Shown here one piece after another: positions 1 to 6,989 of a stretch of DNA of 19,830 nt. The DNA is from an uncultured Actinomycetes bacterium. Lineage in GTDB: Bacteria > Actinomycetota > Thermoleophilia > Solirubrobacterales > Solirubrobacteraceae. The stretch spans positions 1 to 19,830 of the forward strand of contig CALAQT010000512.1 in NCBI GenBank assembly GCA_937888775.1, read 5' to 3'. The notes under the pieces were generated by a model. That model saw nothing but the letters and a program-made list of their open reading frames with translations, had not been told where the DNA came from and did not search any database. Position numbers and translations under genes: made by a program. Positions within the stretch are counted from its first letter, which is position 1. Each line of letters starts with the position of its first letter.

Positions 1-590
1 CGATGGTCCCCGCCGGCGCCGCCAGCGCTGCCAGCGCGCCACAGCCGGTCAGCGTCGCCGCCCAGCTGCGGTTCGCCCGCCGGTCATTCGACCTGCTCAC
101 AGGACAGCGGATGGACCTGCGGGGCAGGCTGCTGGCGTCAGCGGCCGGACGCCAGGTTCGCCTCCAGGCCCGGGCCGGCCATGCCTGGCACACGCTCACC
201 ACGACCCGGACGGGCGATCGTGGCGGCTTTGATCTGAACTACCGGCCCGCCACCGCCGGCCAGCGATCGCTGCGGGTGCTGTTCGCCGGCGATCGGGGCA
301 ATGCCCGGGCATCGCGCCCGGCCGGACAGCTCAACGTCTACGACCAGAGCGTCGCGTCCTGGTATGACGACGCCGGCAGCACCGCGTGCGGGTTTCACGT
401 CACCCTCGGGGTGGCCAACCGTGACCTGCCGTGCGGGACCAAGGTCGGCTTTCGCTACGGAGGCCGCAGCGTGACCGCCGTCGTCGACGACCGGGGCCCG
501 TACGTCGGGGGCCGCAACTGGGACCTGAACCAGAACACCGCCGCGGCGCTCGGCTTCGCCGGCGTGGGCACCGTCTGGACCACCAGCTGA
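1..590 (+). CDS. Secreted Ig-like / RlpA-type double-psi beta-barrel protein (5' end outside window)
   Basis: The reading frame is open to the left edge, so the true start and signal peptide probably lie upstream; the first ATG in the window is at base 3. Counting from it, residues ~38-105 look like a small Ig-like beta domain (hydrophobic/charged alternation, a GD-R-G-F turn, ending LRVLFAGDRG). Residues ~118-195 match the RlpA double-psi beta-barrel: ASWY at 118, LPCGT, the VDDRGPY core with the conserved Asp, then WDLN and AAALGF. RlpA proteins act on or bind peptidoglycan outside the membrane; which applies here cannot be told. Two cysteines (TACG and LPCG) could form a disulphide. There is no SPOR domain after the barrel; the protein stops right there. 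No terminator is visible in the 37 bases before dinB. Confidence 0.82.
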   Translation, partial: MVPAGAASAASAPQPVSVAAQLRFARRSFDLLTGQRMDLRGRLLASAAGRQVRLQARAGHAWHTLTTTRTGDRGGFDLNYRPATAGQRSLRVLFAGDRGNARASRPAGQLNVYDQSVASWYDDAGSTACGFHVTLGVANRDLPCGTKVGFRYGGRSVTAVVDDRGPYVGGRNWDLNQNTAAALGFAGVGTVWTTS

Positions 591-627
591 ACAACGTCTG
601 CCGGTTGGTGGCCTAGCCTCCGCAGCC

Positions 628-1686
628 GTGCCGGAGCGCTGCATAGCTCACCTCGACATGGACGCGTTCTATGTATCGGTCGAGCTGCGGCGCCGGCCTG
701 GGCTGCGGGGGCAGCCGGTGATCGTCGCCGGCAGCGGCCCGCGGGCGGTGGTGACGACCGCCTCCTACGAAGCGCGCCGGTTCGGCGTCGGCTCGGCGAT
801 GCCGGCGGCGCGCGCGCGGCGGCTATGTCCCGGCGCGATCCACCTGCCGCCGGACTTTCCCCACTACCGTGAGACCTCACGTCAGGTGATGTCGATTGTG
901 CGCGCGTACGTGAATACCGTCGAGGTGGTAGGCCTCGATGAGGCCTACCTCGACCTGAGCGACATTCCGGCGCCCCACGCGGCGATGCGCCGGCTGGCGA
1001 TGGAGATCGAGCGCACGACGCAGCTCGGCTGCTCGATCGGGATCGGCCCCAGCAAGCTGGTGGCCAAGGTCGCCTCCGATGCCGAGAAGCCGCGCGGATT
1101 CGTGGTGCTCACGCGCCGGCAGGCCTGTGAGCGCTTTGCGCCGGCGTCCTGCGGGCTGGTGCCCGGCATCGGCCCCAAGACCGCCGAGCGCCTGCGGCGC
1201 CTGCGGATCGGGACCCTCGGCCAGCTCGCCGCGGCGCCCGCGCACGAGCTCGCCGCCCATTTCGGGGCGCGGCTCGGCGCCGAGCTCCAGCGCCGCGCGC
1301 GTTTTGAGGATGATGCGCCGGTCACCGAGGAGCGCAAGGTGATCTCCGAATCCCGGGAGACGACCTTCGACCGCGACCTCGTCGGGCTGGGCCAGCTCGA
1401 GCCGGTCCTCGCCGAGCTGGTCACTGGCTTGTGTGCCGCGCTGTCGGTGCGGGGCCGGCGCGGGCGCACGATCGGGATCAAGGTGCGCCTGGACGACTTC
1501 TCGACCCACACCCGGGCCCGGACGCTGACCGAGGCCGTCAGTGACGCCGAGCGGGTCGGTCCGATCGCCCTCGAGCTGCTGCGTCGCTTCGCACCGGTGC
1601 GACCGGTACGGCTGCTGGGGGTGCGCGTGGCGGGGCTCGAGCCGGTCGCCGCCGCAGCCGACGAGCAGCTGTCGCTGACCTTCTGA
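628..1686 (+). CDS. dinB: DNA polymerase IV (Y-family translesion polymerase)
   Basis: A 352-residue Y-family polymerase of normal length. It starts at GTG 628 and opens HLDMDAFYVSVE, with metal ligand Asp10. The second catalytic pair is Asp104-Glu105 in VGLDEAYLD. The motif GIGPSKLVAKVASDAEKP follows, then helix-hairpin-helix residues (VPGIGPKTAERL), and a little-finger domain around residues 235-340. The C-terminus ends QLSLTF, a hexapeptide fitting the beta-clamp-binding consensus, so it should be recruited by the sliding clamp. It copies past damaged bases at low fidelity. No Shine-Dalgarno is seen; TAGCCT at 614-619 sits 8 bases before GTG, compatible with a leaderless mRNA. No LexA box is visible in front of this gene, unlike the gene at 3407. 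Confidence 0.95.
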   Translation: MPERCIAHLDMDAFYVSVELRRRPGLRGQPVIVAGSGPRAVVTTASYEARRFGVGSAMPAARARRLCPGAIHLPPDFPHYRETSRQVMSIVRAYVNTVEVVGLDEAYLDLSDIPAPHAAMRRLAMEIERTTQLGCSIGIGPSKLVAKVASDAEKPRGFVVLTRRQACERFAPASCGLVPGIGPKTAERLRRLRIGTLGQLAAAPAHELAAHFGARLGAELQRRARFEDDAPVTEERKVISESRETTFDRDLVGLGQLEPVLAELVTGLCAALSVRGRRGRTIGIKVRLDDFSTHTRARTLTEAVSDAERVGPIALELLRRFAPVRPVRLLGVRVAGLEPVAAAADEQLSLTF

Positions 1687-1704
1687 TCGAGCCCGCGGCC
1701 CTGC

Positions 1705-2442
1705 TTAGTACAGCGCGCTGGCCAGCTTTCGCCGCGACTCACGCGCGAGCGGGTGCTCGACCCCGAGGTCGTCGAGGATCCCGACCACGACCCGGCGGAT
1801 GTCATCACGTGAACCGTCGGCCGACGGCAGCGCGCCGATCAGCAGATCAAGCGCGCGCTCGCGGTCGCCCGCGTCAAGCGCCGTGAACGCCTCACGCAGC
1901 TGGTCGCCTAGCTCGCCGCGCTCCAGCTCGATCCGTGCCGCCAGCCCCTCGGCAGCGAAGCTCCCGGGCACGCGACGCAGCAGCGCCAGCGCTTCATCGG
2001 GCTCGCCGCGTCCGTACAGGATCTGGGCCAGCGGTACCGCGGCATCGGCGCGCGAGGGTTCGAGCTCGGCCGCCCGGCGCAGCGAATCCTCGTCGCCGAG
2101 CACCACCAGCCGGTCGGTCTCCGAGGGAAGCAGCGAGTCGAGGAAGCGCTCTACCGCCGCGGGCGGCTGGGCTCCGACGAACTCGGCGGCAACCGTGCCC
2201 TCGCTGAACGCCTTGACGGCCGGGATGCTCTGGATACCCCAGGTCTGCGCCAGCGTCGGGTTGGCGTCGACGTCGAGCTTGGCCAGCTCCAGCCGACCGG
2301 CCCGCGCGGCGACCGCCCGCTCGAGCACCGGGCCGAGCTGGCGACAGGGGCCGCACCACTCCGCCCAGAAGTCGACGACCACCGGCAACGTACGGGAGCG
2401 CTCGATCACCGCGGTTTGGAAGTTCTGCTCTGATACGTCCAT
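1705..2442 (-). CDS. Thioredoxin-domain protein with C-terminal TPR-like part (CnoX/YbbN type)
   Basis: About 245 residues. Residues 1-105 are a thioredoxin fold: VVVDFWAEWCGPCRQ with redox Cys30 and Cys33, and the cis-proline loop SIPAV. Residues ~110-245 are helical and Ala/Leu/Glu-rich with TPR-like spacing (AELEPSRADAAVPLAQILYGRGEPDEALALL), as in the CnoX/YbbN family of holdase chaperones that protect proteins from oxidation. Some members have lost the CxxC; here it is intact, so oxidoreductase activity is plausible. I chose ATG 2442 because the family begins at the DVSEQNF-like segment; an in-frame ATG at 2475 would add 11 unconserved residues. It converges on dinB with 18 bases between the stop codons and diverges from the hydrolase at 2523. 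Confidence 0.88.
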   Translation of the reverse strand: MDVSEQNFQTAVIERSRTLPVVVDFWAEWCGPCRQLGPVLERAVAARAGRLELAKLDVDANPTLAQTWGIQSIPAVKAFSEGTVAAEFVGAQPPAAVERFLDSLLPSETDRLVVLGDEDSLRRAAELEPSRADAAVPLAQILYGRGEPDEALALLRRVPGSFAAEGLAARIELERGELGDQLREAFTALDAGDRERALDLLIGALPSADGSRDDIRRVVVGILDDLGVEHPLARESRRKLASALY

Positions 2443-2522
2443 CAACGCTGATGGTAGCCAGTGGCCGTCCCCCAACCACTGGTGGCCGGCAGATTCAGCG
2501 GCGATCGTGTAGACAGCGGAGC

Positions 2523-3350
2523 GTGCGTGAGCAGGTTGTCGAGCGTGCCGGCGTGCGCCTGAGCGTCGAGCAGGACGGGGAGGGGATCCCGGTCGTGCTG
2601 TTGCACGGCCTCACCGCCACGCGCCGATACGTGGTGATGGGCTCCCGGGCCCTGCAGCGCTCCGGGCACCGCGTGATCGCCTATGACGCCCGCGGGCACG
2701 GGCGATCGTCGCCGGCGCCCGCCGCCGGCGCCTACGGCTACCAGGAGCTGGGCCACGACTTGGAGGCGGTGCTCGATGCGCTCGGCGTGCACCGCGCGGT
2801 GCTCGCCGGCGCGTCGATGGGCGCCCACACGATGCTGTGGCTGGCACTCCGGCGCCCCGACCGAGTGGGGGGCCTGGTGGTCATAACGCCGGCGTATGAG
2901 CCGGGGGAGACCCTCGATCGGCAACGATTGGCTCGCTGGGACGCGCTCTCGGACGGCCTGCGCGACGGTGGGGTCGAGGGCTTCGTGGCCGCCTACGGCG
3001 AGCCGCAGGTTCCGCCGGCCTGGCGCGACAGCGTGATCAAGGTGATCCGCCAGCGGCTCGCGCTGCACGAGCACCCGGAAGCAGTCGCCGACGCGCTGCG
3101 CGCGGTCCCGCGCTCGCGGCCGTTTCAGACACTGGACGAACTGGCGCAGATCGCCGCGCCGACGGTGGTCGTGGCCAGCGGCGACGAGGCCGATCCCGGG
3201 CATCCTCAGGCGGTGGGAGAGGCTTACGCGGCGATGATCCCGGGCGCGCGGCTGGTGACCGACGAGCCCGGGCGCTCGCCCACCGCCTGGCAGGGCAGCC
3301 AGCTCTCCAAGCTGATCGCTGAGCTGGCCGGCCGCGCCGAGCTCGCCTGA
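2523..3350 (+). CDS. Alpha/beta-fold hydrolase, no classical C-terminal GH histidine
   Basis: 275 residues from GTG 2523 (MREQVVERAGVRLSVEQDGEG), where homology-like sequence begins; an in-frame ATG at 2451 would add 24 low-complexity residues and overlap the divergent thioredoxin gene. The fold is clear: LLHGLT oxyanion region at 26-31, YDARGHGRS at 54-62, nucleophile elbow GASMGA with Ser98. After the late strand VVVASGDEADPGHP, the usual C-terminal Gly-His is absent; the segment reads EPGRSPTAWQG instead. I have an impression that a SPxAWQG ending and a DExDPGHP motif recur in an actinobacterial subfamily, so this may be a subfamily trait with His in the DPGHP loop. The substrate is unknown. 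Confidence 0.85.
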   Translation: MREQVVERAGVRLSVEQDGEGIPVVLLHGLTATRRYVVMGSRALQRSGHRVIAYDARGHGRSSPAPAAGAYGYQELGHDLEAVLDALGVHRAVLAGASMGAHTMLWLALRRPDRVGGLVVITPAYEPGETLDRQRLARWDALSDGLRDGGVEGFVAAYGEPQVPPAWRDSVIKVIRQRLALHEHPEAVADALRAVPRSRPFQTLDELAQIAAPTVVVASGDEADPGHPQAVGEAYAAMIPGARLVTDEPGRSPTAWQGSQLSKLIAELAGRAELA

Positions 3351-3387
3351 GGGTGGTGCCGCGAACTTCTGAATCACGCCACCAAGC

Positions 3388-3393
3388 TTGACA
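3388..3393 (+). promoter_or_regulatory. Candidate -35 box TTGACA upstream of the LexA box
   Basis: Perfect TTGACA, 6 bases before the LexA palindrome. At the standard 17-base spacing the -10 position reads TCGTGA, which is poor, so either spacing is unusual or the -10 lies within the TATACG/CATATG bases nearer by. The start site is unresolved. Confidence 0.4.
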
Positions 3394-3398
3394 GCTAT

Positions 3399-3414
3399 AC
3401 GAACATATGTTCGT
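3399..3414. promoter_or_regulatory. LexA operator (SOS box), perfect 16-bp palindrome
   Basis: ACGAACATATGTTCGT is a perfect inverted repeat. Its core, bases 3400-3413, matches every position of the Gram-positive LexA consensus CGAAC-RNRY-GTTYG. It lies just downstream of TTGACA and contains the ATG of the next gene, so bound LexA would block transcription start or early elongation. A perfect match of this length is unlikely by chance in such GC-rich DNA, but binding is inferred. Confidence 0.75.
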
Positions 3415-3736
3415 GACGAGCGACGGCAGCCCATATGCCCGCTTTCGCCGGGCGCTTCAGACGGGCAACGAGAACCTCGTGCTCGCGGCTGCGCGCGACC
3501 TGCCGCAGATCGCGCTCGACGACGCGCTGCGGATCTGCCTCGTCCTCCGAAGCGGGGATCCCGGACGCTATGAGCGCGCTGCCGTCCGGTGGCTGGGGCG
3601 CTTTGCGCTTGAAGCACCAGGTGCGACGATCGAGGATCTGAGGCTCGCGGCCGAGGCGCTCGACCTGCTCCCGGCCCGCGCGCACGAGGCGATGGAGCGC
3701 TTGCGGCAGCTCTGCCTGGCCCGCGGCGTGGCGTAG
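3407..3736 (+). CDS. Conserved hypothetical 109-residue helical protein under a LexA box
   Basis: A soluble, mostly alpha-helical protein with no signal or membrane segment. The stretches SPYARFRRALQTGN, DDALRICLVL and RYERAAVRWLGRFALE read like conserved blocks, and I associate them with an uncharacterised actinobacterial family; I cannot name a domain. ATG 3407 lies inside the LexA palindrome and GTG 3413 at its edge; either could be the start, since the apparently conserved part begins at SPYARF. No Shine-Dalgarno is visible. It ends in TAG 12 bases before the GTG of the DUF3052 gene, and the same TAG begins the TAGGAT hexamer of that gene's putative leaderless promoter. If the operator works, this is an SOS gene, perhaps with a part in nucleic-acid damage tolerance; that is inference only. 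Confidence 0.75.
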   Translation: MFVTSDGSPYARFRRALQTGNENLVLAAARDLPQIALDDALRICLVLRSGDPGRYERAAVRWLGRFALEAPGATIEDLRLAAEALDLLPARAHEAMERLRQLCLARGVA

Positions 3737-3748
3737 GATTGGCGGCCC

Positions 3749-4195
3749 GTGAGCGAATCAGGGCCGCAGATCAGCGCGAGCGGCGAGCTGGCGCGCAAGC
3801 TGTCGATCAAGTCCGATTCACGGCTTTGCGTGACCGGGGCCCCGCCCGGGTTTGCCCAGCTGACGCCTGCGACGCTACCCGACGGCGTGAGACTCCTACG
3901 CAGGCTCGCCGGGACCTTTGACGTGATCGTGGCGTTCAGCGCCTCCCGCGCCGAACTCGAACATCGCCTGCCGCGCCTGCGGGCGGCGCTGGATCCCGCC
4001 GGGGTCCTGTGGATCGCCTGGCCCAAGCGGACCTCTCCGATCACCACCGACCTGCGCGACGGCGTCGTGCGCGAGTTGGGGCTGGCGGCAGGGCTGGTCG
4101 ACAACAAGGTGTGCGCCATCGACGAGACCTGGTCGGGGCTGCGGTTCGTCTATCGCCTGGGCGATCGGCCGGCCGCCGCGCGACGCAGGACGTAG
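3749..4195 (+). CDS. DUF3052 family protein
   Basis: 148 residues from GTG 3749. The sequence matches my recollection of actinobacterial DUF3052 proteins: LARKLSIK near the N-terminus, a FDVIVAF strand, RAELEHRLPRLRAALDPAG, LWIAWPKRTS, TDLRDGVVRELGLAAGLVDNKVCAIDETWSGLRFVYRL. The layout resembles a Rossmann-like fold, but no catalytic function is established. It follows the 109-residue gene by 12 bases, so the two may be co-transcribed, though TAGGAT at 3734-3739 could also drive it as a leaderless message. Its last 46 bases overlap the 3' end of the convergent membrane-protein gene, so the Ala/Arg-rich tail (RPAAARRRT) is shared coding space. Confidence 0.88.
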   Translation: MSESGPQISASGELARKLSIKSDSRLCVTGAPPGFAQLTPATLPDGVRLLRRLAGTFDVIVAFSASRAELEHRLPRLRAALDPAGVLWIAWPKRTSPITTDLRDGVVRELGLAAGLVDNKVCAIDETWSGLRFVYRLGDRPAAARRRT

Positions 4196-5775
4196 ACGCG
4201 GGCGCAGCCGAACGGGTGCACCGAGGCCAGCACCGCGCCGAGGCGTTCGGTCAGGTTGGCGCGGTGCGCGCAATCGGAGATCAGGATGGTGGCTCCGGTG
4301 CCGAGCACGAACGAGCGCGCTGAAGCACCCCGCAGCCGCGCGCCGAACAGTGAATCGACCATTCTGGCCCGGGCGGCATAGTCACGGCTCCAGTAGCCGT
4401 GCCCGACCCAGACCGACCGGCCCGTCTGCGAGGGAACCACGGCCGCAAACGGGGTGGGGGCGAGCACGCCACCGCCCGGCGCCCGGTCTGACACCCAAGC
4501 CAGGGCGCGCGTATCGGAGCTGGTCAGGTAGTACTGCACGGCCCGGCCGCGTGACACGTCTATGAACTTGCGCGCATCGTAGGCCAGTCCGGGCAGCGTC
4601 ACCAGCGCGATGGCCAGCGCGCCCAGGACGGCCGGCAGGCGCAGCCGGCGCCAGCCTCTCACCGCCAGCACGGCGAACGGCAGGCTCAGACCCTGCAGCG
4701 CGTGGGGGGCGAACGAGTTCACGGTGAAGTAGGTGACAAAGCAGCCGGCGATCCACAGCAGCAGCGCGCGCTCGATCACCACCGCACCGGGACGCCGCAC
4801 GCCGAAGACCGCAATCAACGCCAGCGGTCCCAATCCGGCCAGCAGCACCAGTGCGGGCAGCCGCGCGATCACCTCGTTGTGCGCAGCCAGCTGCCAGGCC
4901 GGATCGTTGCGCGACAGGACGAGGTAGTAGAGCAGCGGCAGCCCCGCGCCGACCGCCGGAGCCAGGAGCACCCGCCAGCCGCGCAACCGCTGCCACACCG
5001 CCAGCCCAGCCAGGATCACCAGCAGCGTCACGCCCTGCCAAGGGTGCAGCAGGGCGGCCAGCAGCGCCGCCAGGGTGGCGAGCGCGAGCGGACGGCCTGC
5101 GCCGGCCGGCTCAGGGCGACCCGGCGCGCCGGTGGTCGGCCTCGCGGCGATCAGGGCTCGTTCGGTGCCCAGCAGAACGACCGGCATCATCGCCAGGCCC
5201 AACGCGCTGGGGACATATCCCCACAGCTTGTTGGCCGGCAGCAGCTCATAGCCGAGCAGGTACATCTGAAACCGGAACGGCCCCGCGCCCAGCTTCGCCC
5301 AGCTGACCAGCGCGGTGACCGGCGTGTAGAGGAACAGCGACAGGGCCACGGCCGCGGCGCGCCCGCGCAGATCGTCGCCGAACACCCGCCGGGCCAGCGC
5401 CAGCGTCGTGAGGAACAGCGCCACCGCCGCCACCGGCTTCCACAGCAGGTAGGCCAGCTGCAGCGACAAACCCAATCGCCACAGCACCCCGGTGATCGTA
5501 AACAGCGGCTCCAGGTAGACGTGGCTGCTGGGCGCGAGGCTGAACAGGTCCGAGGCGAGCCCGTGGGTGCCTGCGTCGCGCGCCCAGGCGAGGTACTGGA
5601 GCTGATCGGCCCCGAGCACGCCGTCGGCGCCGATCAATCCGTCGGCGCCGGTCAGGGTGGCATGTGCGCGGATCGCGTGGGCGATCAGCGCCACCAGCGG
5701 GAACACCCCCCAGGCCACCAGCGACACGAGCAGCAGCAGCTCGACGCGCGACGCCCGCGTCCCGGATCGACGCAT
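4150..5775 (-). CDS. Polytopic membrane protein, possibly a GT-C-type glycosyltransferase
   Basis: About 541 residues from ATG 5775; an in-frame TTG at 5784 is the alternative. The first helix (VELLLLVSLVAWGVFPLVALIAHAI) is followed by an outer loop with GADQLQYLAWARDAG, then roughly nine to eleven hydrophobic segments up to residue ~410 and a soluble C-terminal part (~420-541: SSDTRALAWVSDRAP, GHGYWSRDYAARARMVDSLF, ILISDCAH). An acidic motif in the first outer loop plus many helices and a C-terminal soluble domain is the plan of GT-C glycosyltransferases using lipid-linked sugars; no family signature allows a firm call. The first loop repeats a GADG motif three times. It overlaps the DUF3052 gene by 46 bases tail-to-tail; the next gene upstream on this strand ends at 5829. 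Confidence 0.75.
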   Translation of the reverse strand: MRRSGTRASRVELLLLVSLVAWGVFPLVALIAHAIRAHATLTGADGLIGADGVLGADQLQYLAWARDAGTHGLASDLFSLAPSSHVYLEPLFTITGVLWRLGLSLQLAYLLWKPVAAVALFLTTLALARRVFGDDLRGRAAAVALSLFLYTPVTALVSWAKLGAGPFRFQMYLLGYELLPANKLWGYVPSALGLAMMPVVLLGTERALIAARPTTGAPGRPEPAGAGRPLALATLAALLAALLHPWQGVTLLVILAGLAVWQRLRGWRVLLAPAVGAGLPLLYYLVLSRNDPAWQLAAHNEVIARLPALVLLAGLGPLALIAVFGVRRPGAVVIERALLLWIAGCFVTYFTVNSFAPHALQGLSLPFAVLAVRGWRRLRLPAVLGALAIALVTLPGLAYDARKFIDVSRGRAVQYYLTSSDTRALAWVSDRAPGGGVLAPTPFAAVVPSQTGRSVWVGHGYWSRDYAARARMVDSLFGARLRGASARSFVLGTGATILISDCAHRANLTERLGAVLASVHPFGCARVYVLRRAAAGRSPRR

Positions 5776-5828
5776 GGAGCGCAAGCCTACCCGGCAGAGG
5801 GCAGCCGGCCGCCGCCGGCAGCCGCTGC

Positions 5829-6836
5829 CTATCCGAGCGTCACGTGCTCGGTGCTCTGCACGGCGGCGAAGTAGCCGTTGCCATCGAACTGGATCTCCAC
5901 CTTCAGGGCGGCCCGGCGGTGCCCGATCAGGCGCCGGAACGACACCTGAGCCGAGAACGTGCAGTTCGGTTGCACCACGGCGGACGTCGAGCCGACCTGG
6001 CGCTTACCGTCGAAGTAACGGATCGTCGCGTCGCCCACGCAGCCCAGCGCGGCGGGGATGAAGCTCGGCCCGCTCAGCTGTGCCGTGGTCGTGAACACAT
6101 AGGGCTTCTGGCTGGCCCGGCCGGGCTTGGTGCTCGCCCGCAGCCTCGGATGGGGACGAATCGCTGGTTCGGTCAGGAAGGTCTGATCGGCGCCGGCCGA
6201 GACGACCGTCGAGCCGTGGAAAGCGACCAGGCGGAAATGGAACACGGTCCCGGGCTCCAGACCCGCGAGCGGCAGCGAGACCGCGACCGGGGTGGTCGTG
6301 GCGGCCAGCGACAGCGGGGGGTTTGTCTGCGCGCCGTAGTTGGTCGAGAGGCCGTACTGGAACACCCACGTGGTCACCGCGCCCTCGGGATCGATGTCGC
6401 CGGTGAGCGTGGCGATGCTCTTGCCCACCGCGGCTGCCGGCCCGGTGACCACCCCGGCAGGAGGGGCTCCGGTCGTCTTGAAGGTCAGGTTGGCGCCGAT
6501 TCCCGCCCCGGACTTGTTCAGCGCAACGACCCGGTAGTCGTAGACGGTTCCCGGGGTGAGGCCCGTCAGCGTCGTCTGCACCGAGACGGGCTTGCTCCCG
6601 CCCCCCGCCGAACGCGTCGTGGTGGAGAGCCCGTAGGCGCTGGTCGGCCCGTAGTTGAACTGATAGCCGGCCGAGCTGCCGTTGGGGTTGACGATGGCAT
6701 GAAGCACGACACTCGTGTTGGTGGCGTTCGAGCTCGAGCCGGTCGTCACGGTCGGAGAGGACGCCGCCAGGGCGACGCCGGAAACCACGGCCGAGACGGC
6801 GAGCACGACCGCCGACAGCTTCGCAATACGCCTCAT
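5829..6836 (-). CDS. Secreted protein with two fibronectin-III-like modules
   Basis: 335 residues with a clear signal peptide (MRRIAKLSAVVLAVSAVVSGVALA, cleavage near AAS). Residues ~28-122 and ~128-223 are two copies of a beta module with the same marks: ATNTSVVLHAIVNPNG / IATLTGDIDPEG, YQFNYGPTSAYG / WVFQYGLSTNYG, then LTGLTPGTVYDYRVVALN / LAGLEPGTVFHFRLVAFH. This resembles fibronectin type III. The last ~100 residues (ALGCVGDATIRYF, NCTFSAQVSF) form a different beta-rich region with two cysteines. There is no LPXTG or membrane anchor, so it is probably released or loosely wall-bound. The start ATG 6836 has a strong site, AGGAGG, five bases upstream (6840-6848). Ligand unknown. Confidence 0.85.
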   Translation of the reverse strand: MRRIAKLSAVVLAVSAVVSGVALAASSPTVTTGSSSNATNTSVVLHAIVNPNGSSAGYQFNYGPTSAYGLSTTTRSAGGGSKPVSVQTTLTGLTPGTVYDYRVVALNKSGAGIGANLTFKTTGAPPAGVVTGPAAAVGKSIATLTGDIDPEGAVTTWVFQYGLSTNYGAQTNPPLSLAATTTPVAVSLPLAGLEPGTVFHFRLVAFHGSTVVSAGADQTFLTEPAIRPHPRLRASTKPGRASQKPYVFTTTAQLSGPSFIPAALGCVGDATIRYFDGKRQVGSTSAVVQPNCTFSAQVSFRRLIGHRRAALKVEIQFDGNGYFAAVQSTEHVTLG

Positions 6837-6989
6837 CCTGCCTCCTCAAAAGGTCTTGACAGCAGTCTGTATACCGCGCGCTGCCCGGAAGCTGCGTGCA
6901 GAGTACCGCTGGCGCAGGCGTTGCAAGAAGATCTGCGCCCTGATCCGCGGCGAGCGGCTGGTGAATGTGCCGCTAGGTTGTGAGCGAAC
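6837..6989. promoter_or_regulatory. Divergent promoter region between fibronectin-III-like and flavin reductase genes
   Basis: These 153 bases serve both divergent genes. The minus-strand side holds the AGGAGG ribosome site and a TATACA hexamer (6868-6873 read on minus) that could be a -10. The plus-strand side has TAGGTT at 6974-6979, ten bases before GTG 6990, with no Shine-Dalgarno. A TTGACA at 6856-6861 on plus has no properly spaced -10. Confidence 0.4.

Noticed and set aside
4702..5874. Long plus-strand open frame (390 codons) antisense to the membrane-protein gene
   Set aside because: Composition is Arg/Gln/Gly/His-rich with no hydrophobic core; it mirrors the codon bias of the minus-strand gene, whose membrane helices are clear.
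5664..6983. Long plus-strand open frame (439 codons) opposite the fibronectin-III-like gene
   Set aside because: Arg/Gly-rich shadow; the minus strand has the signal peptide, repeated modules and AGGAGG.
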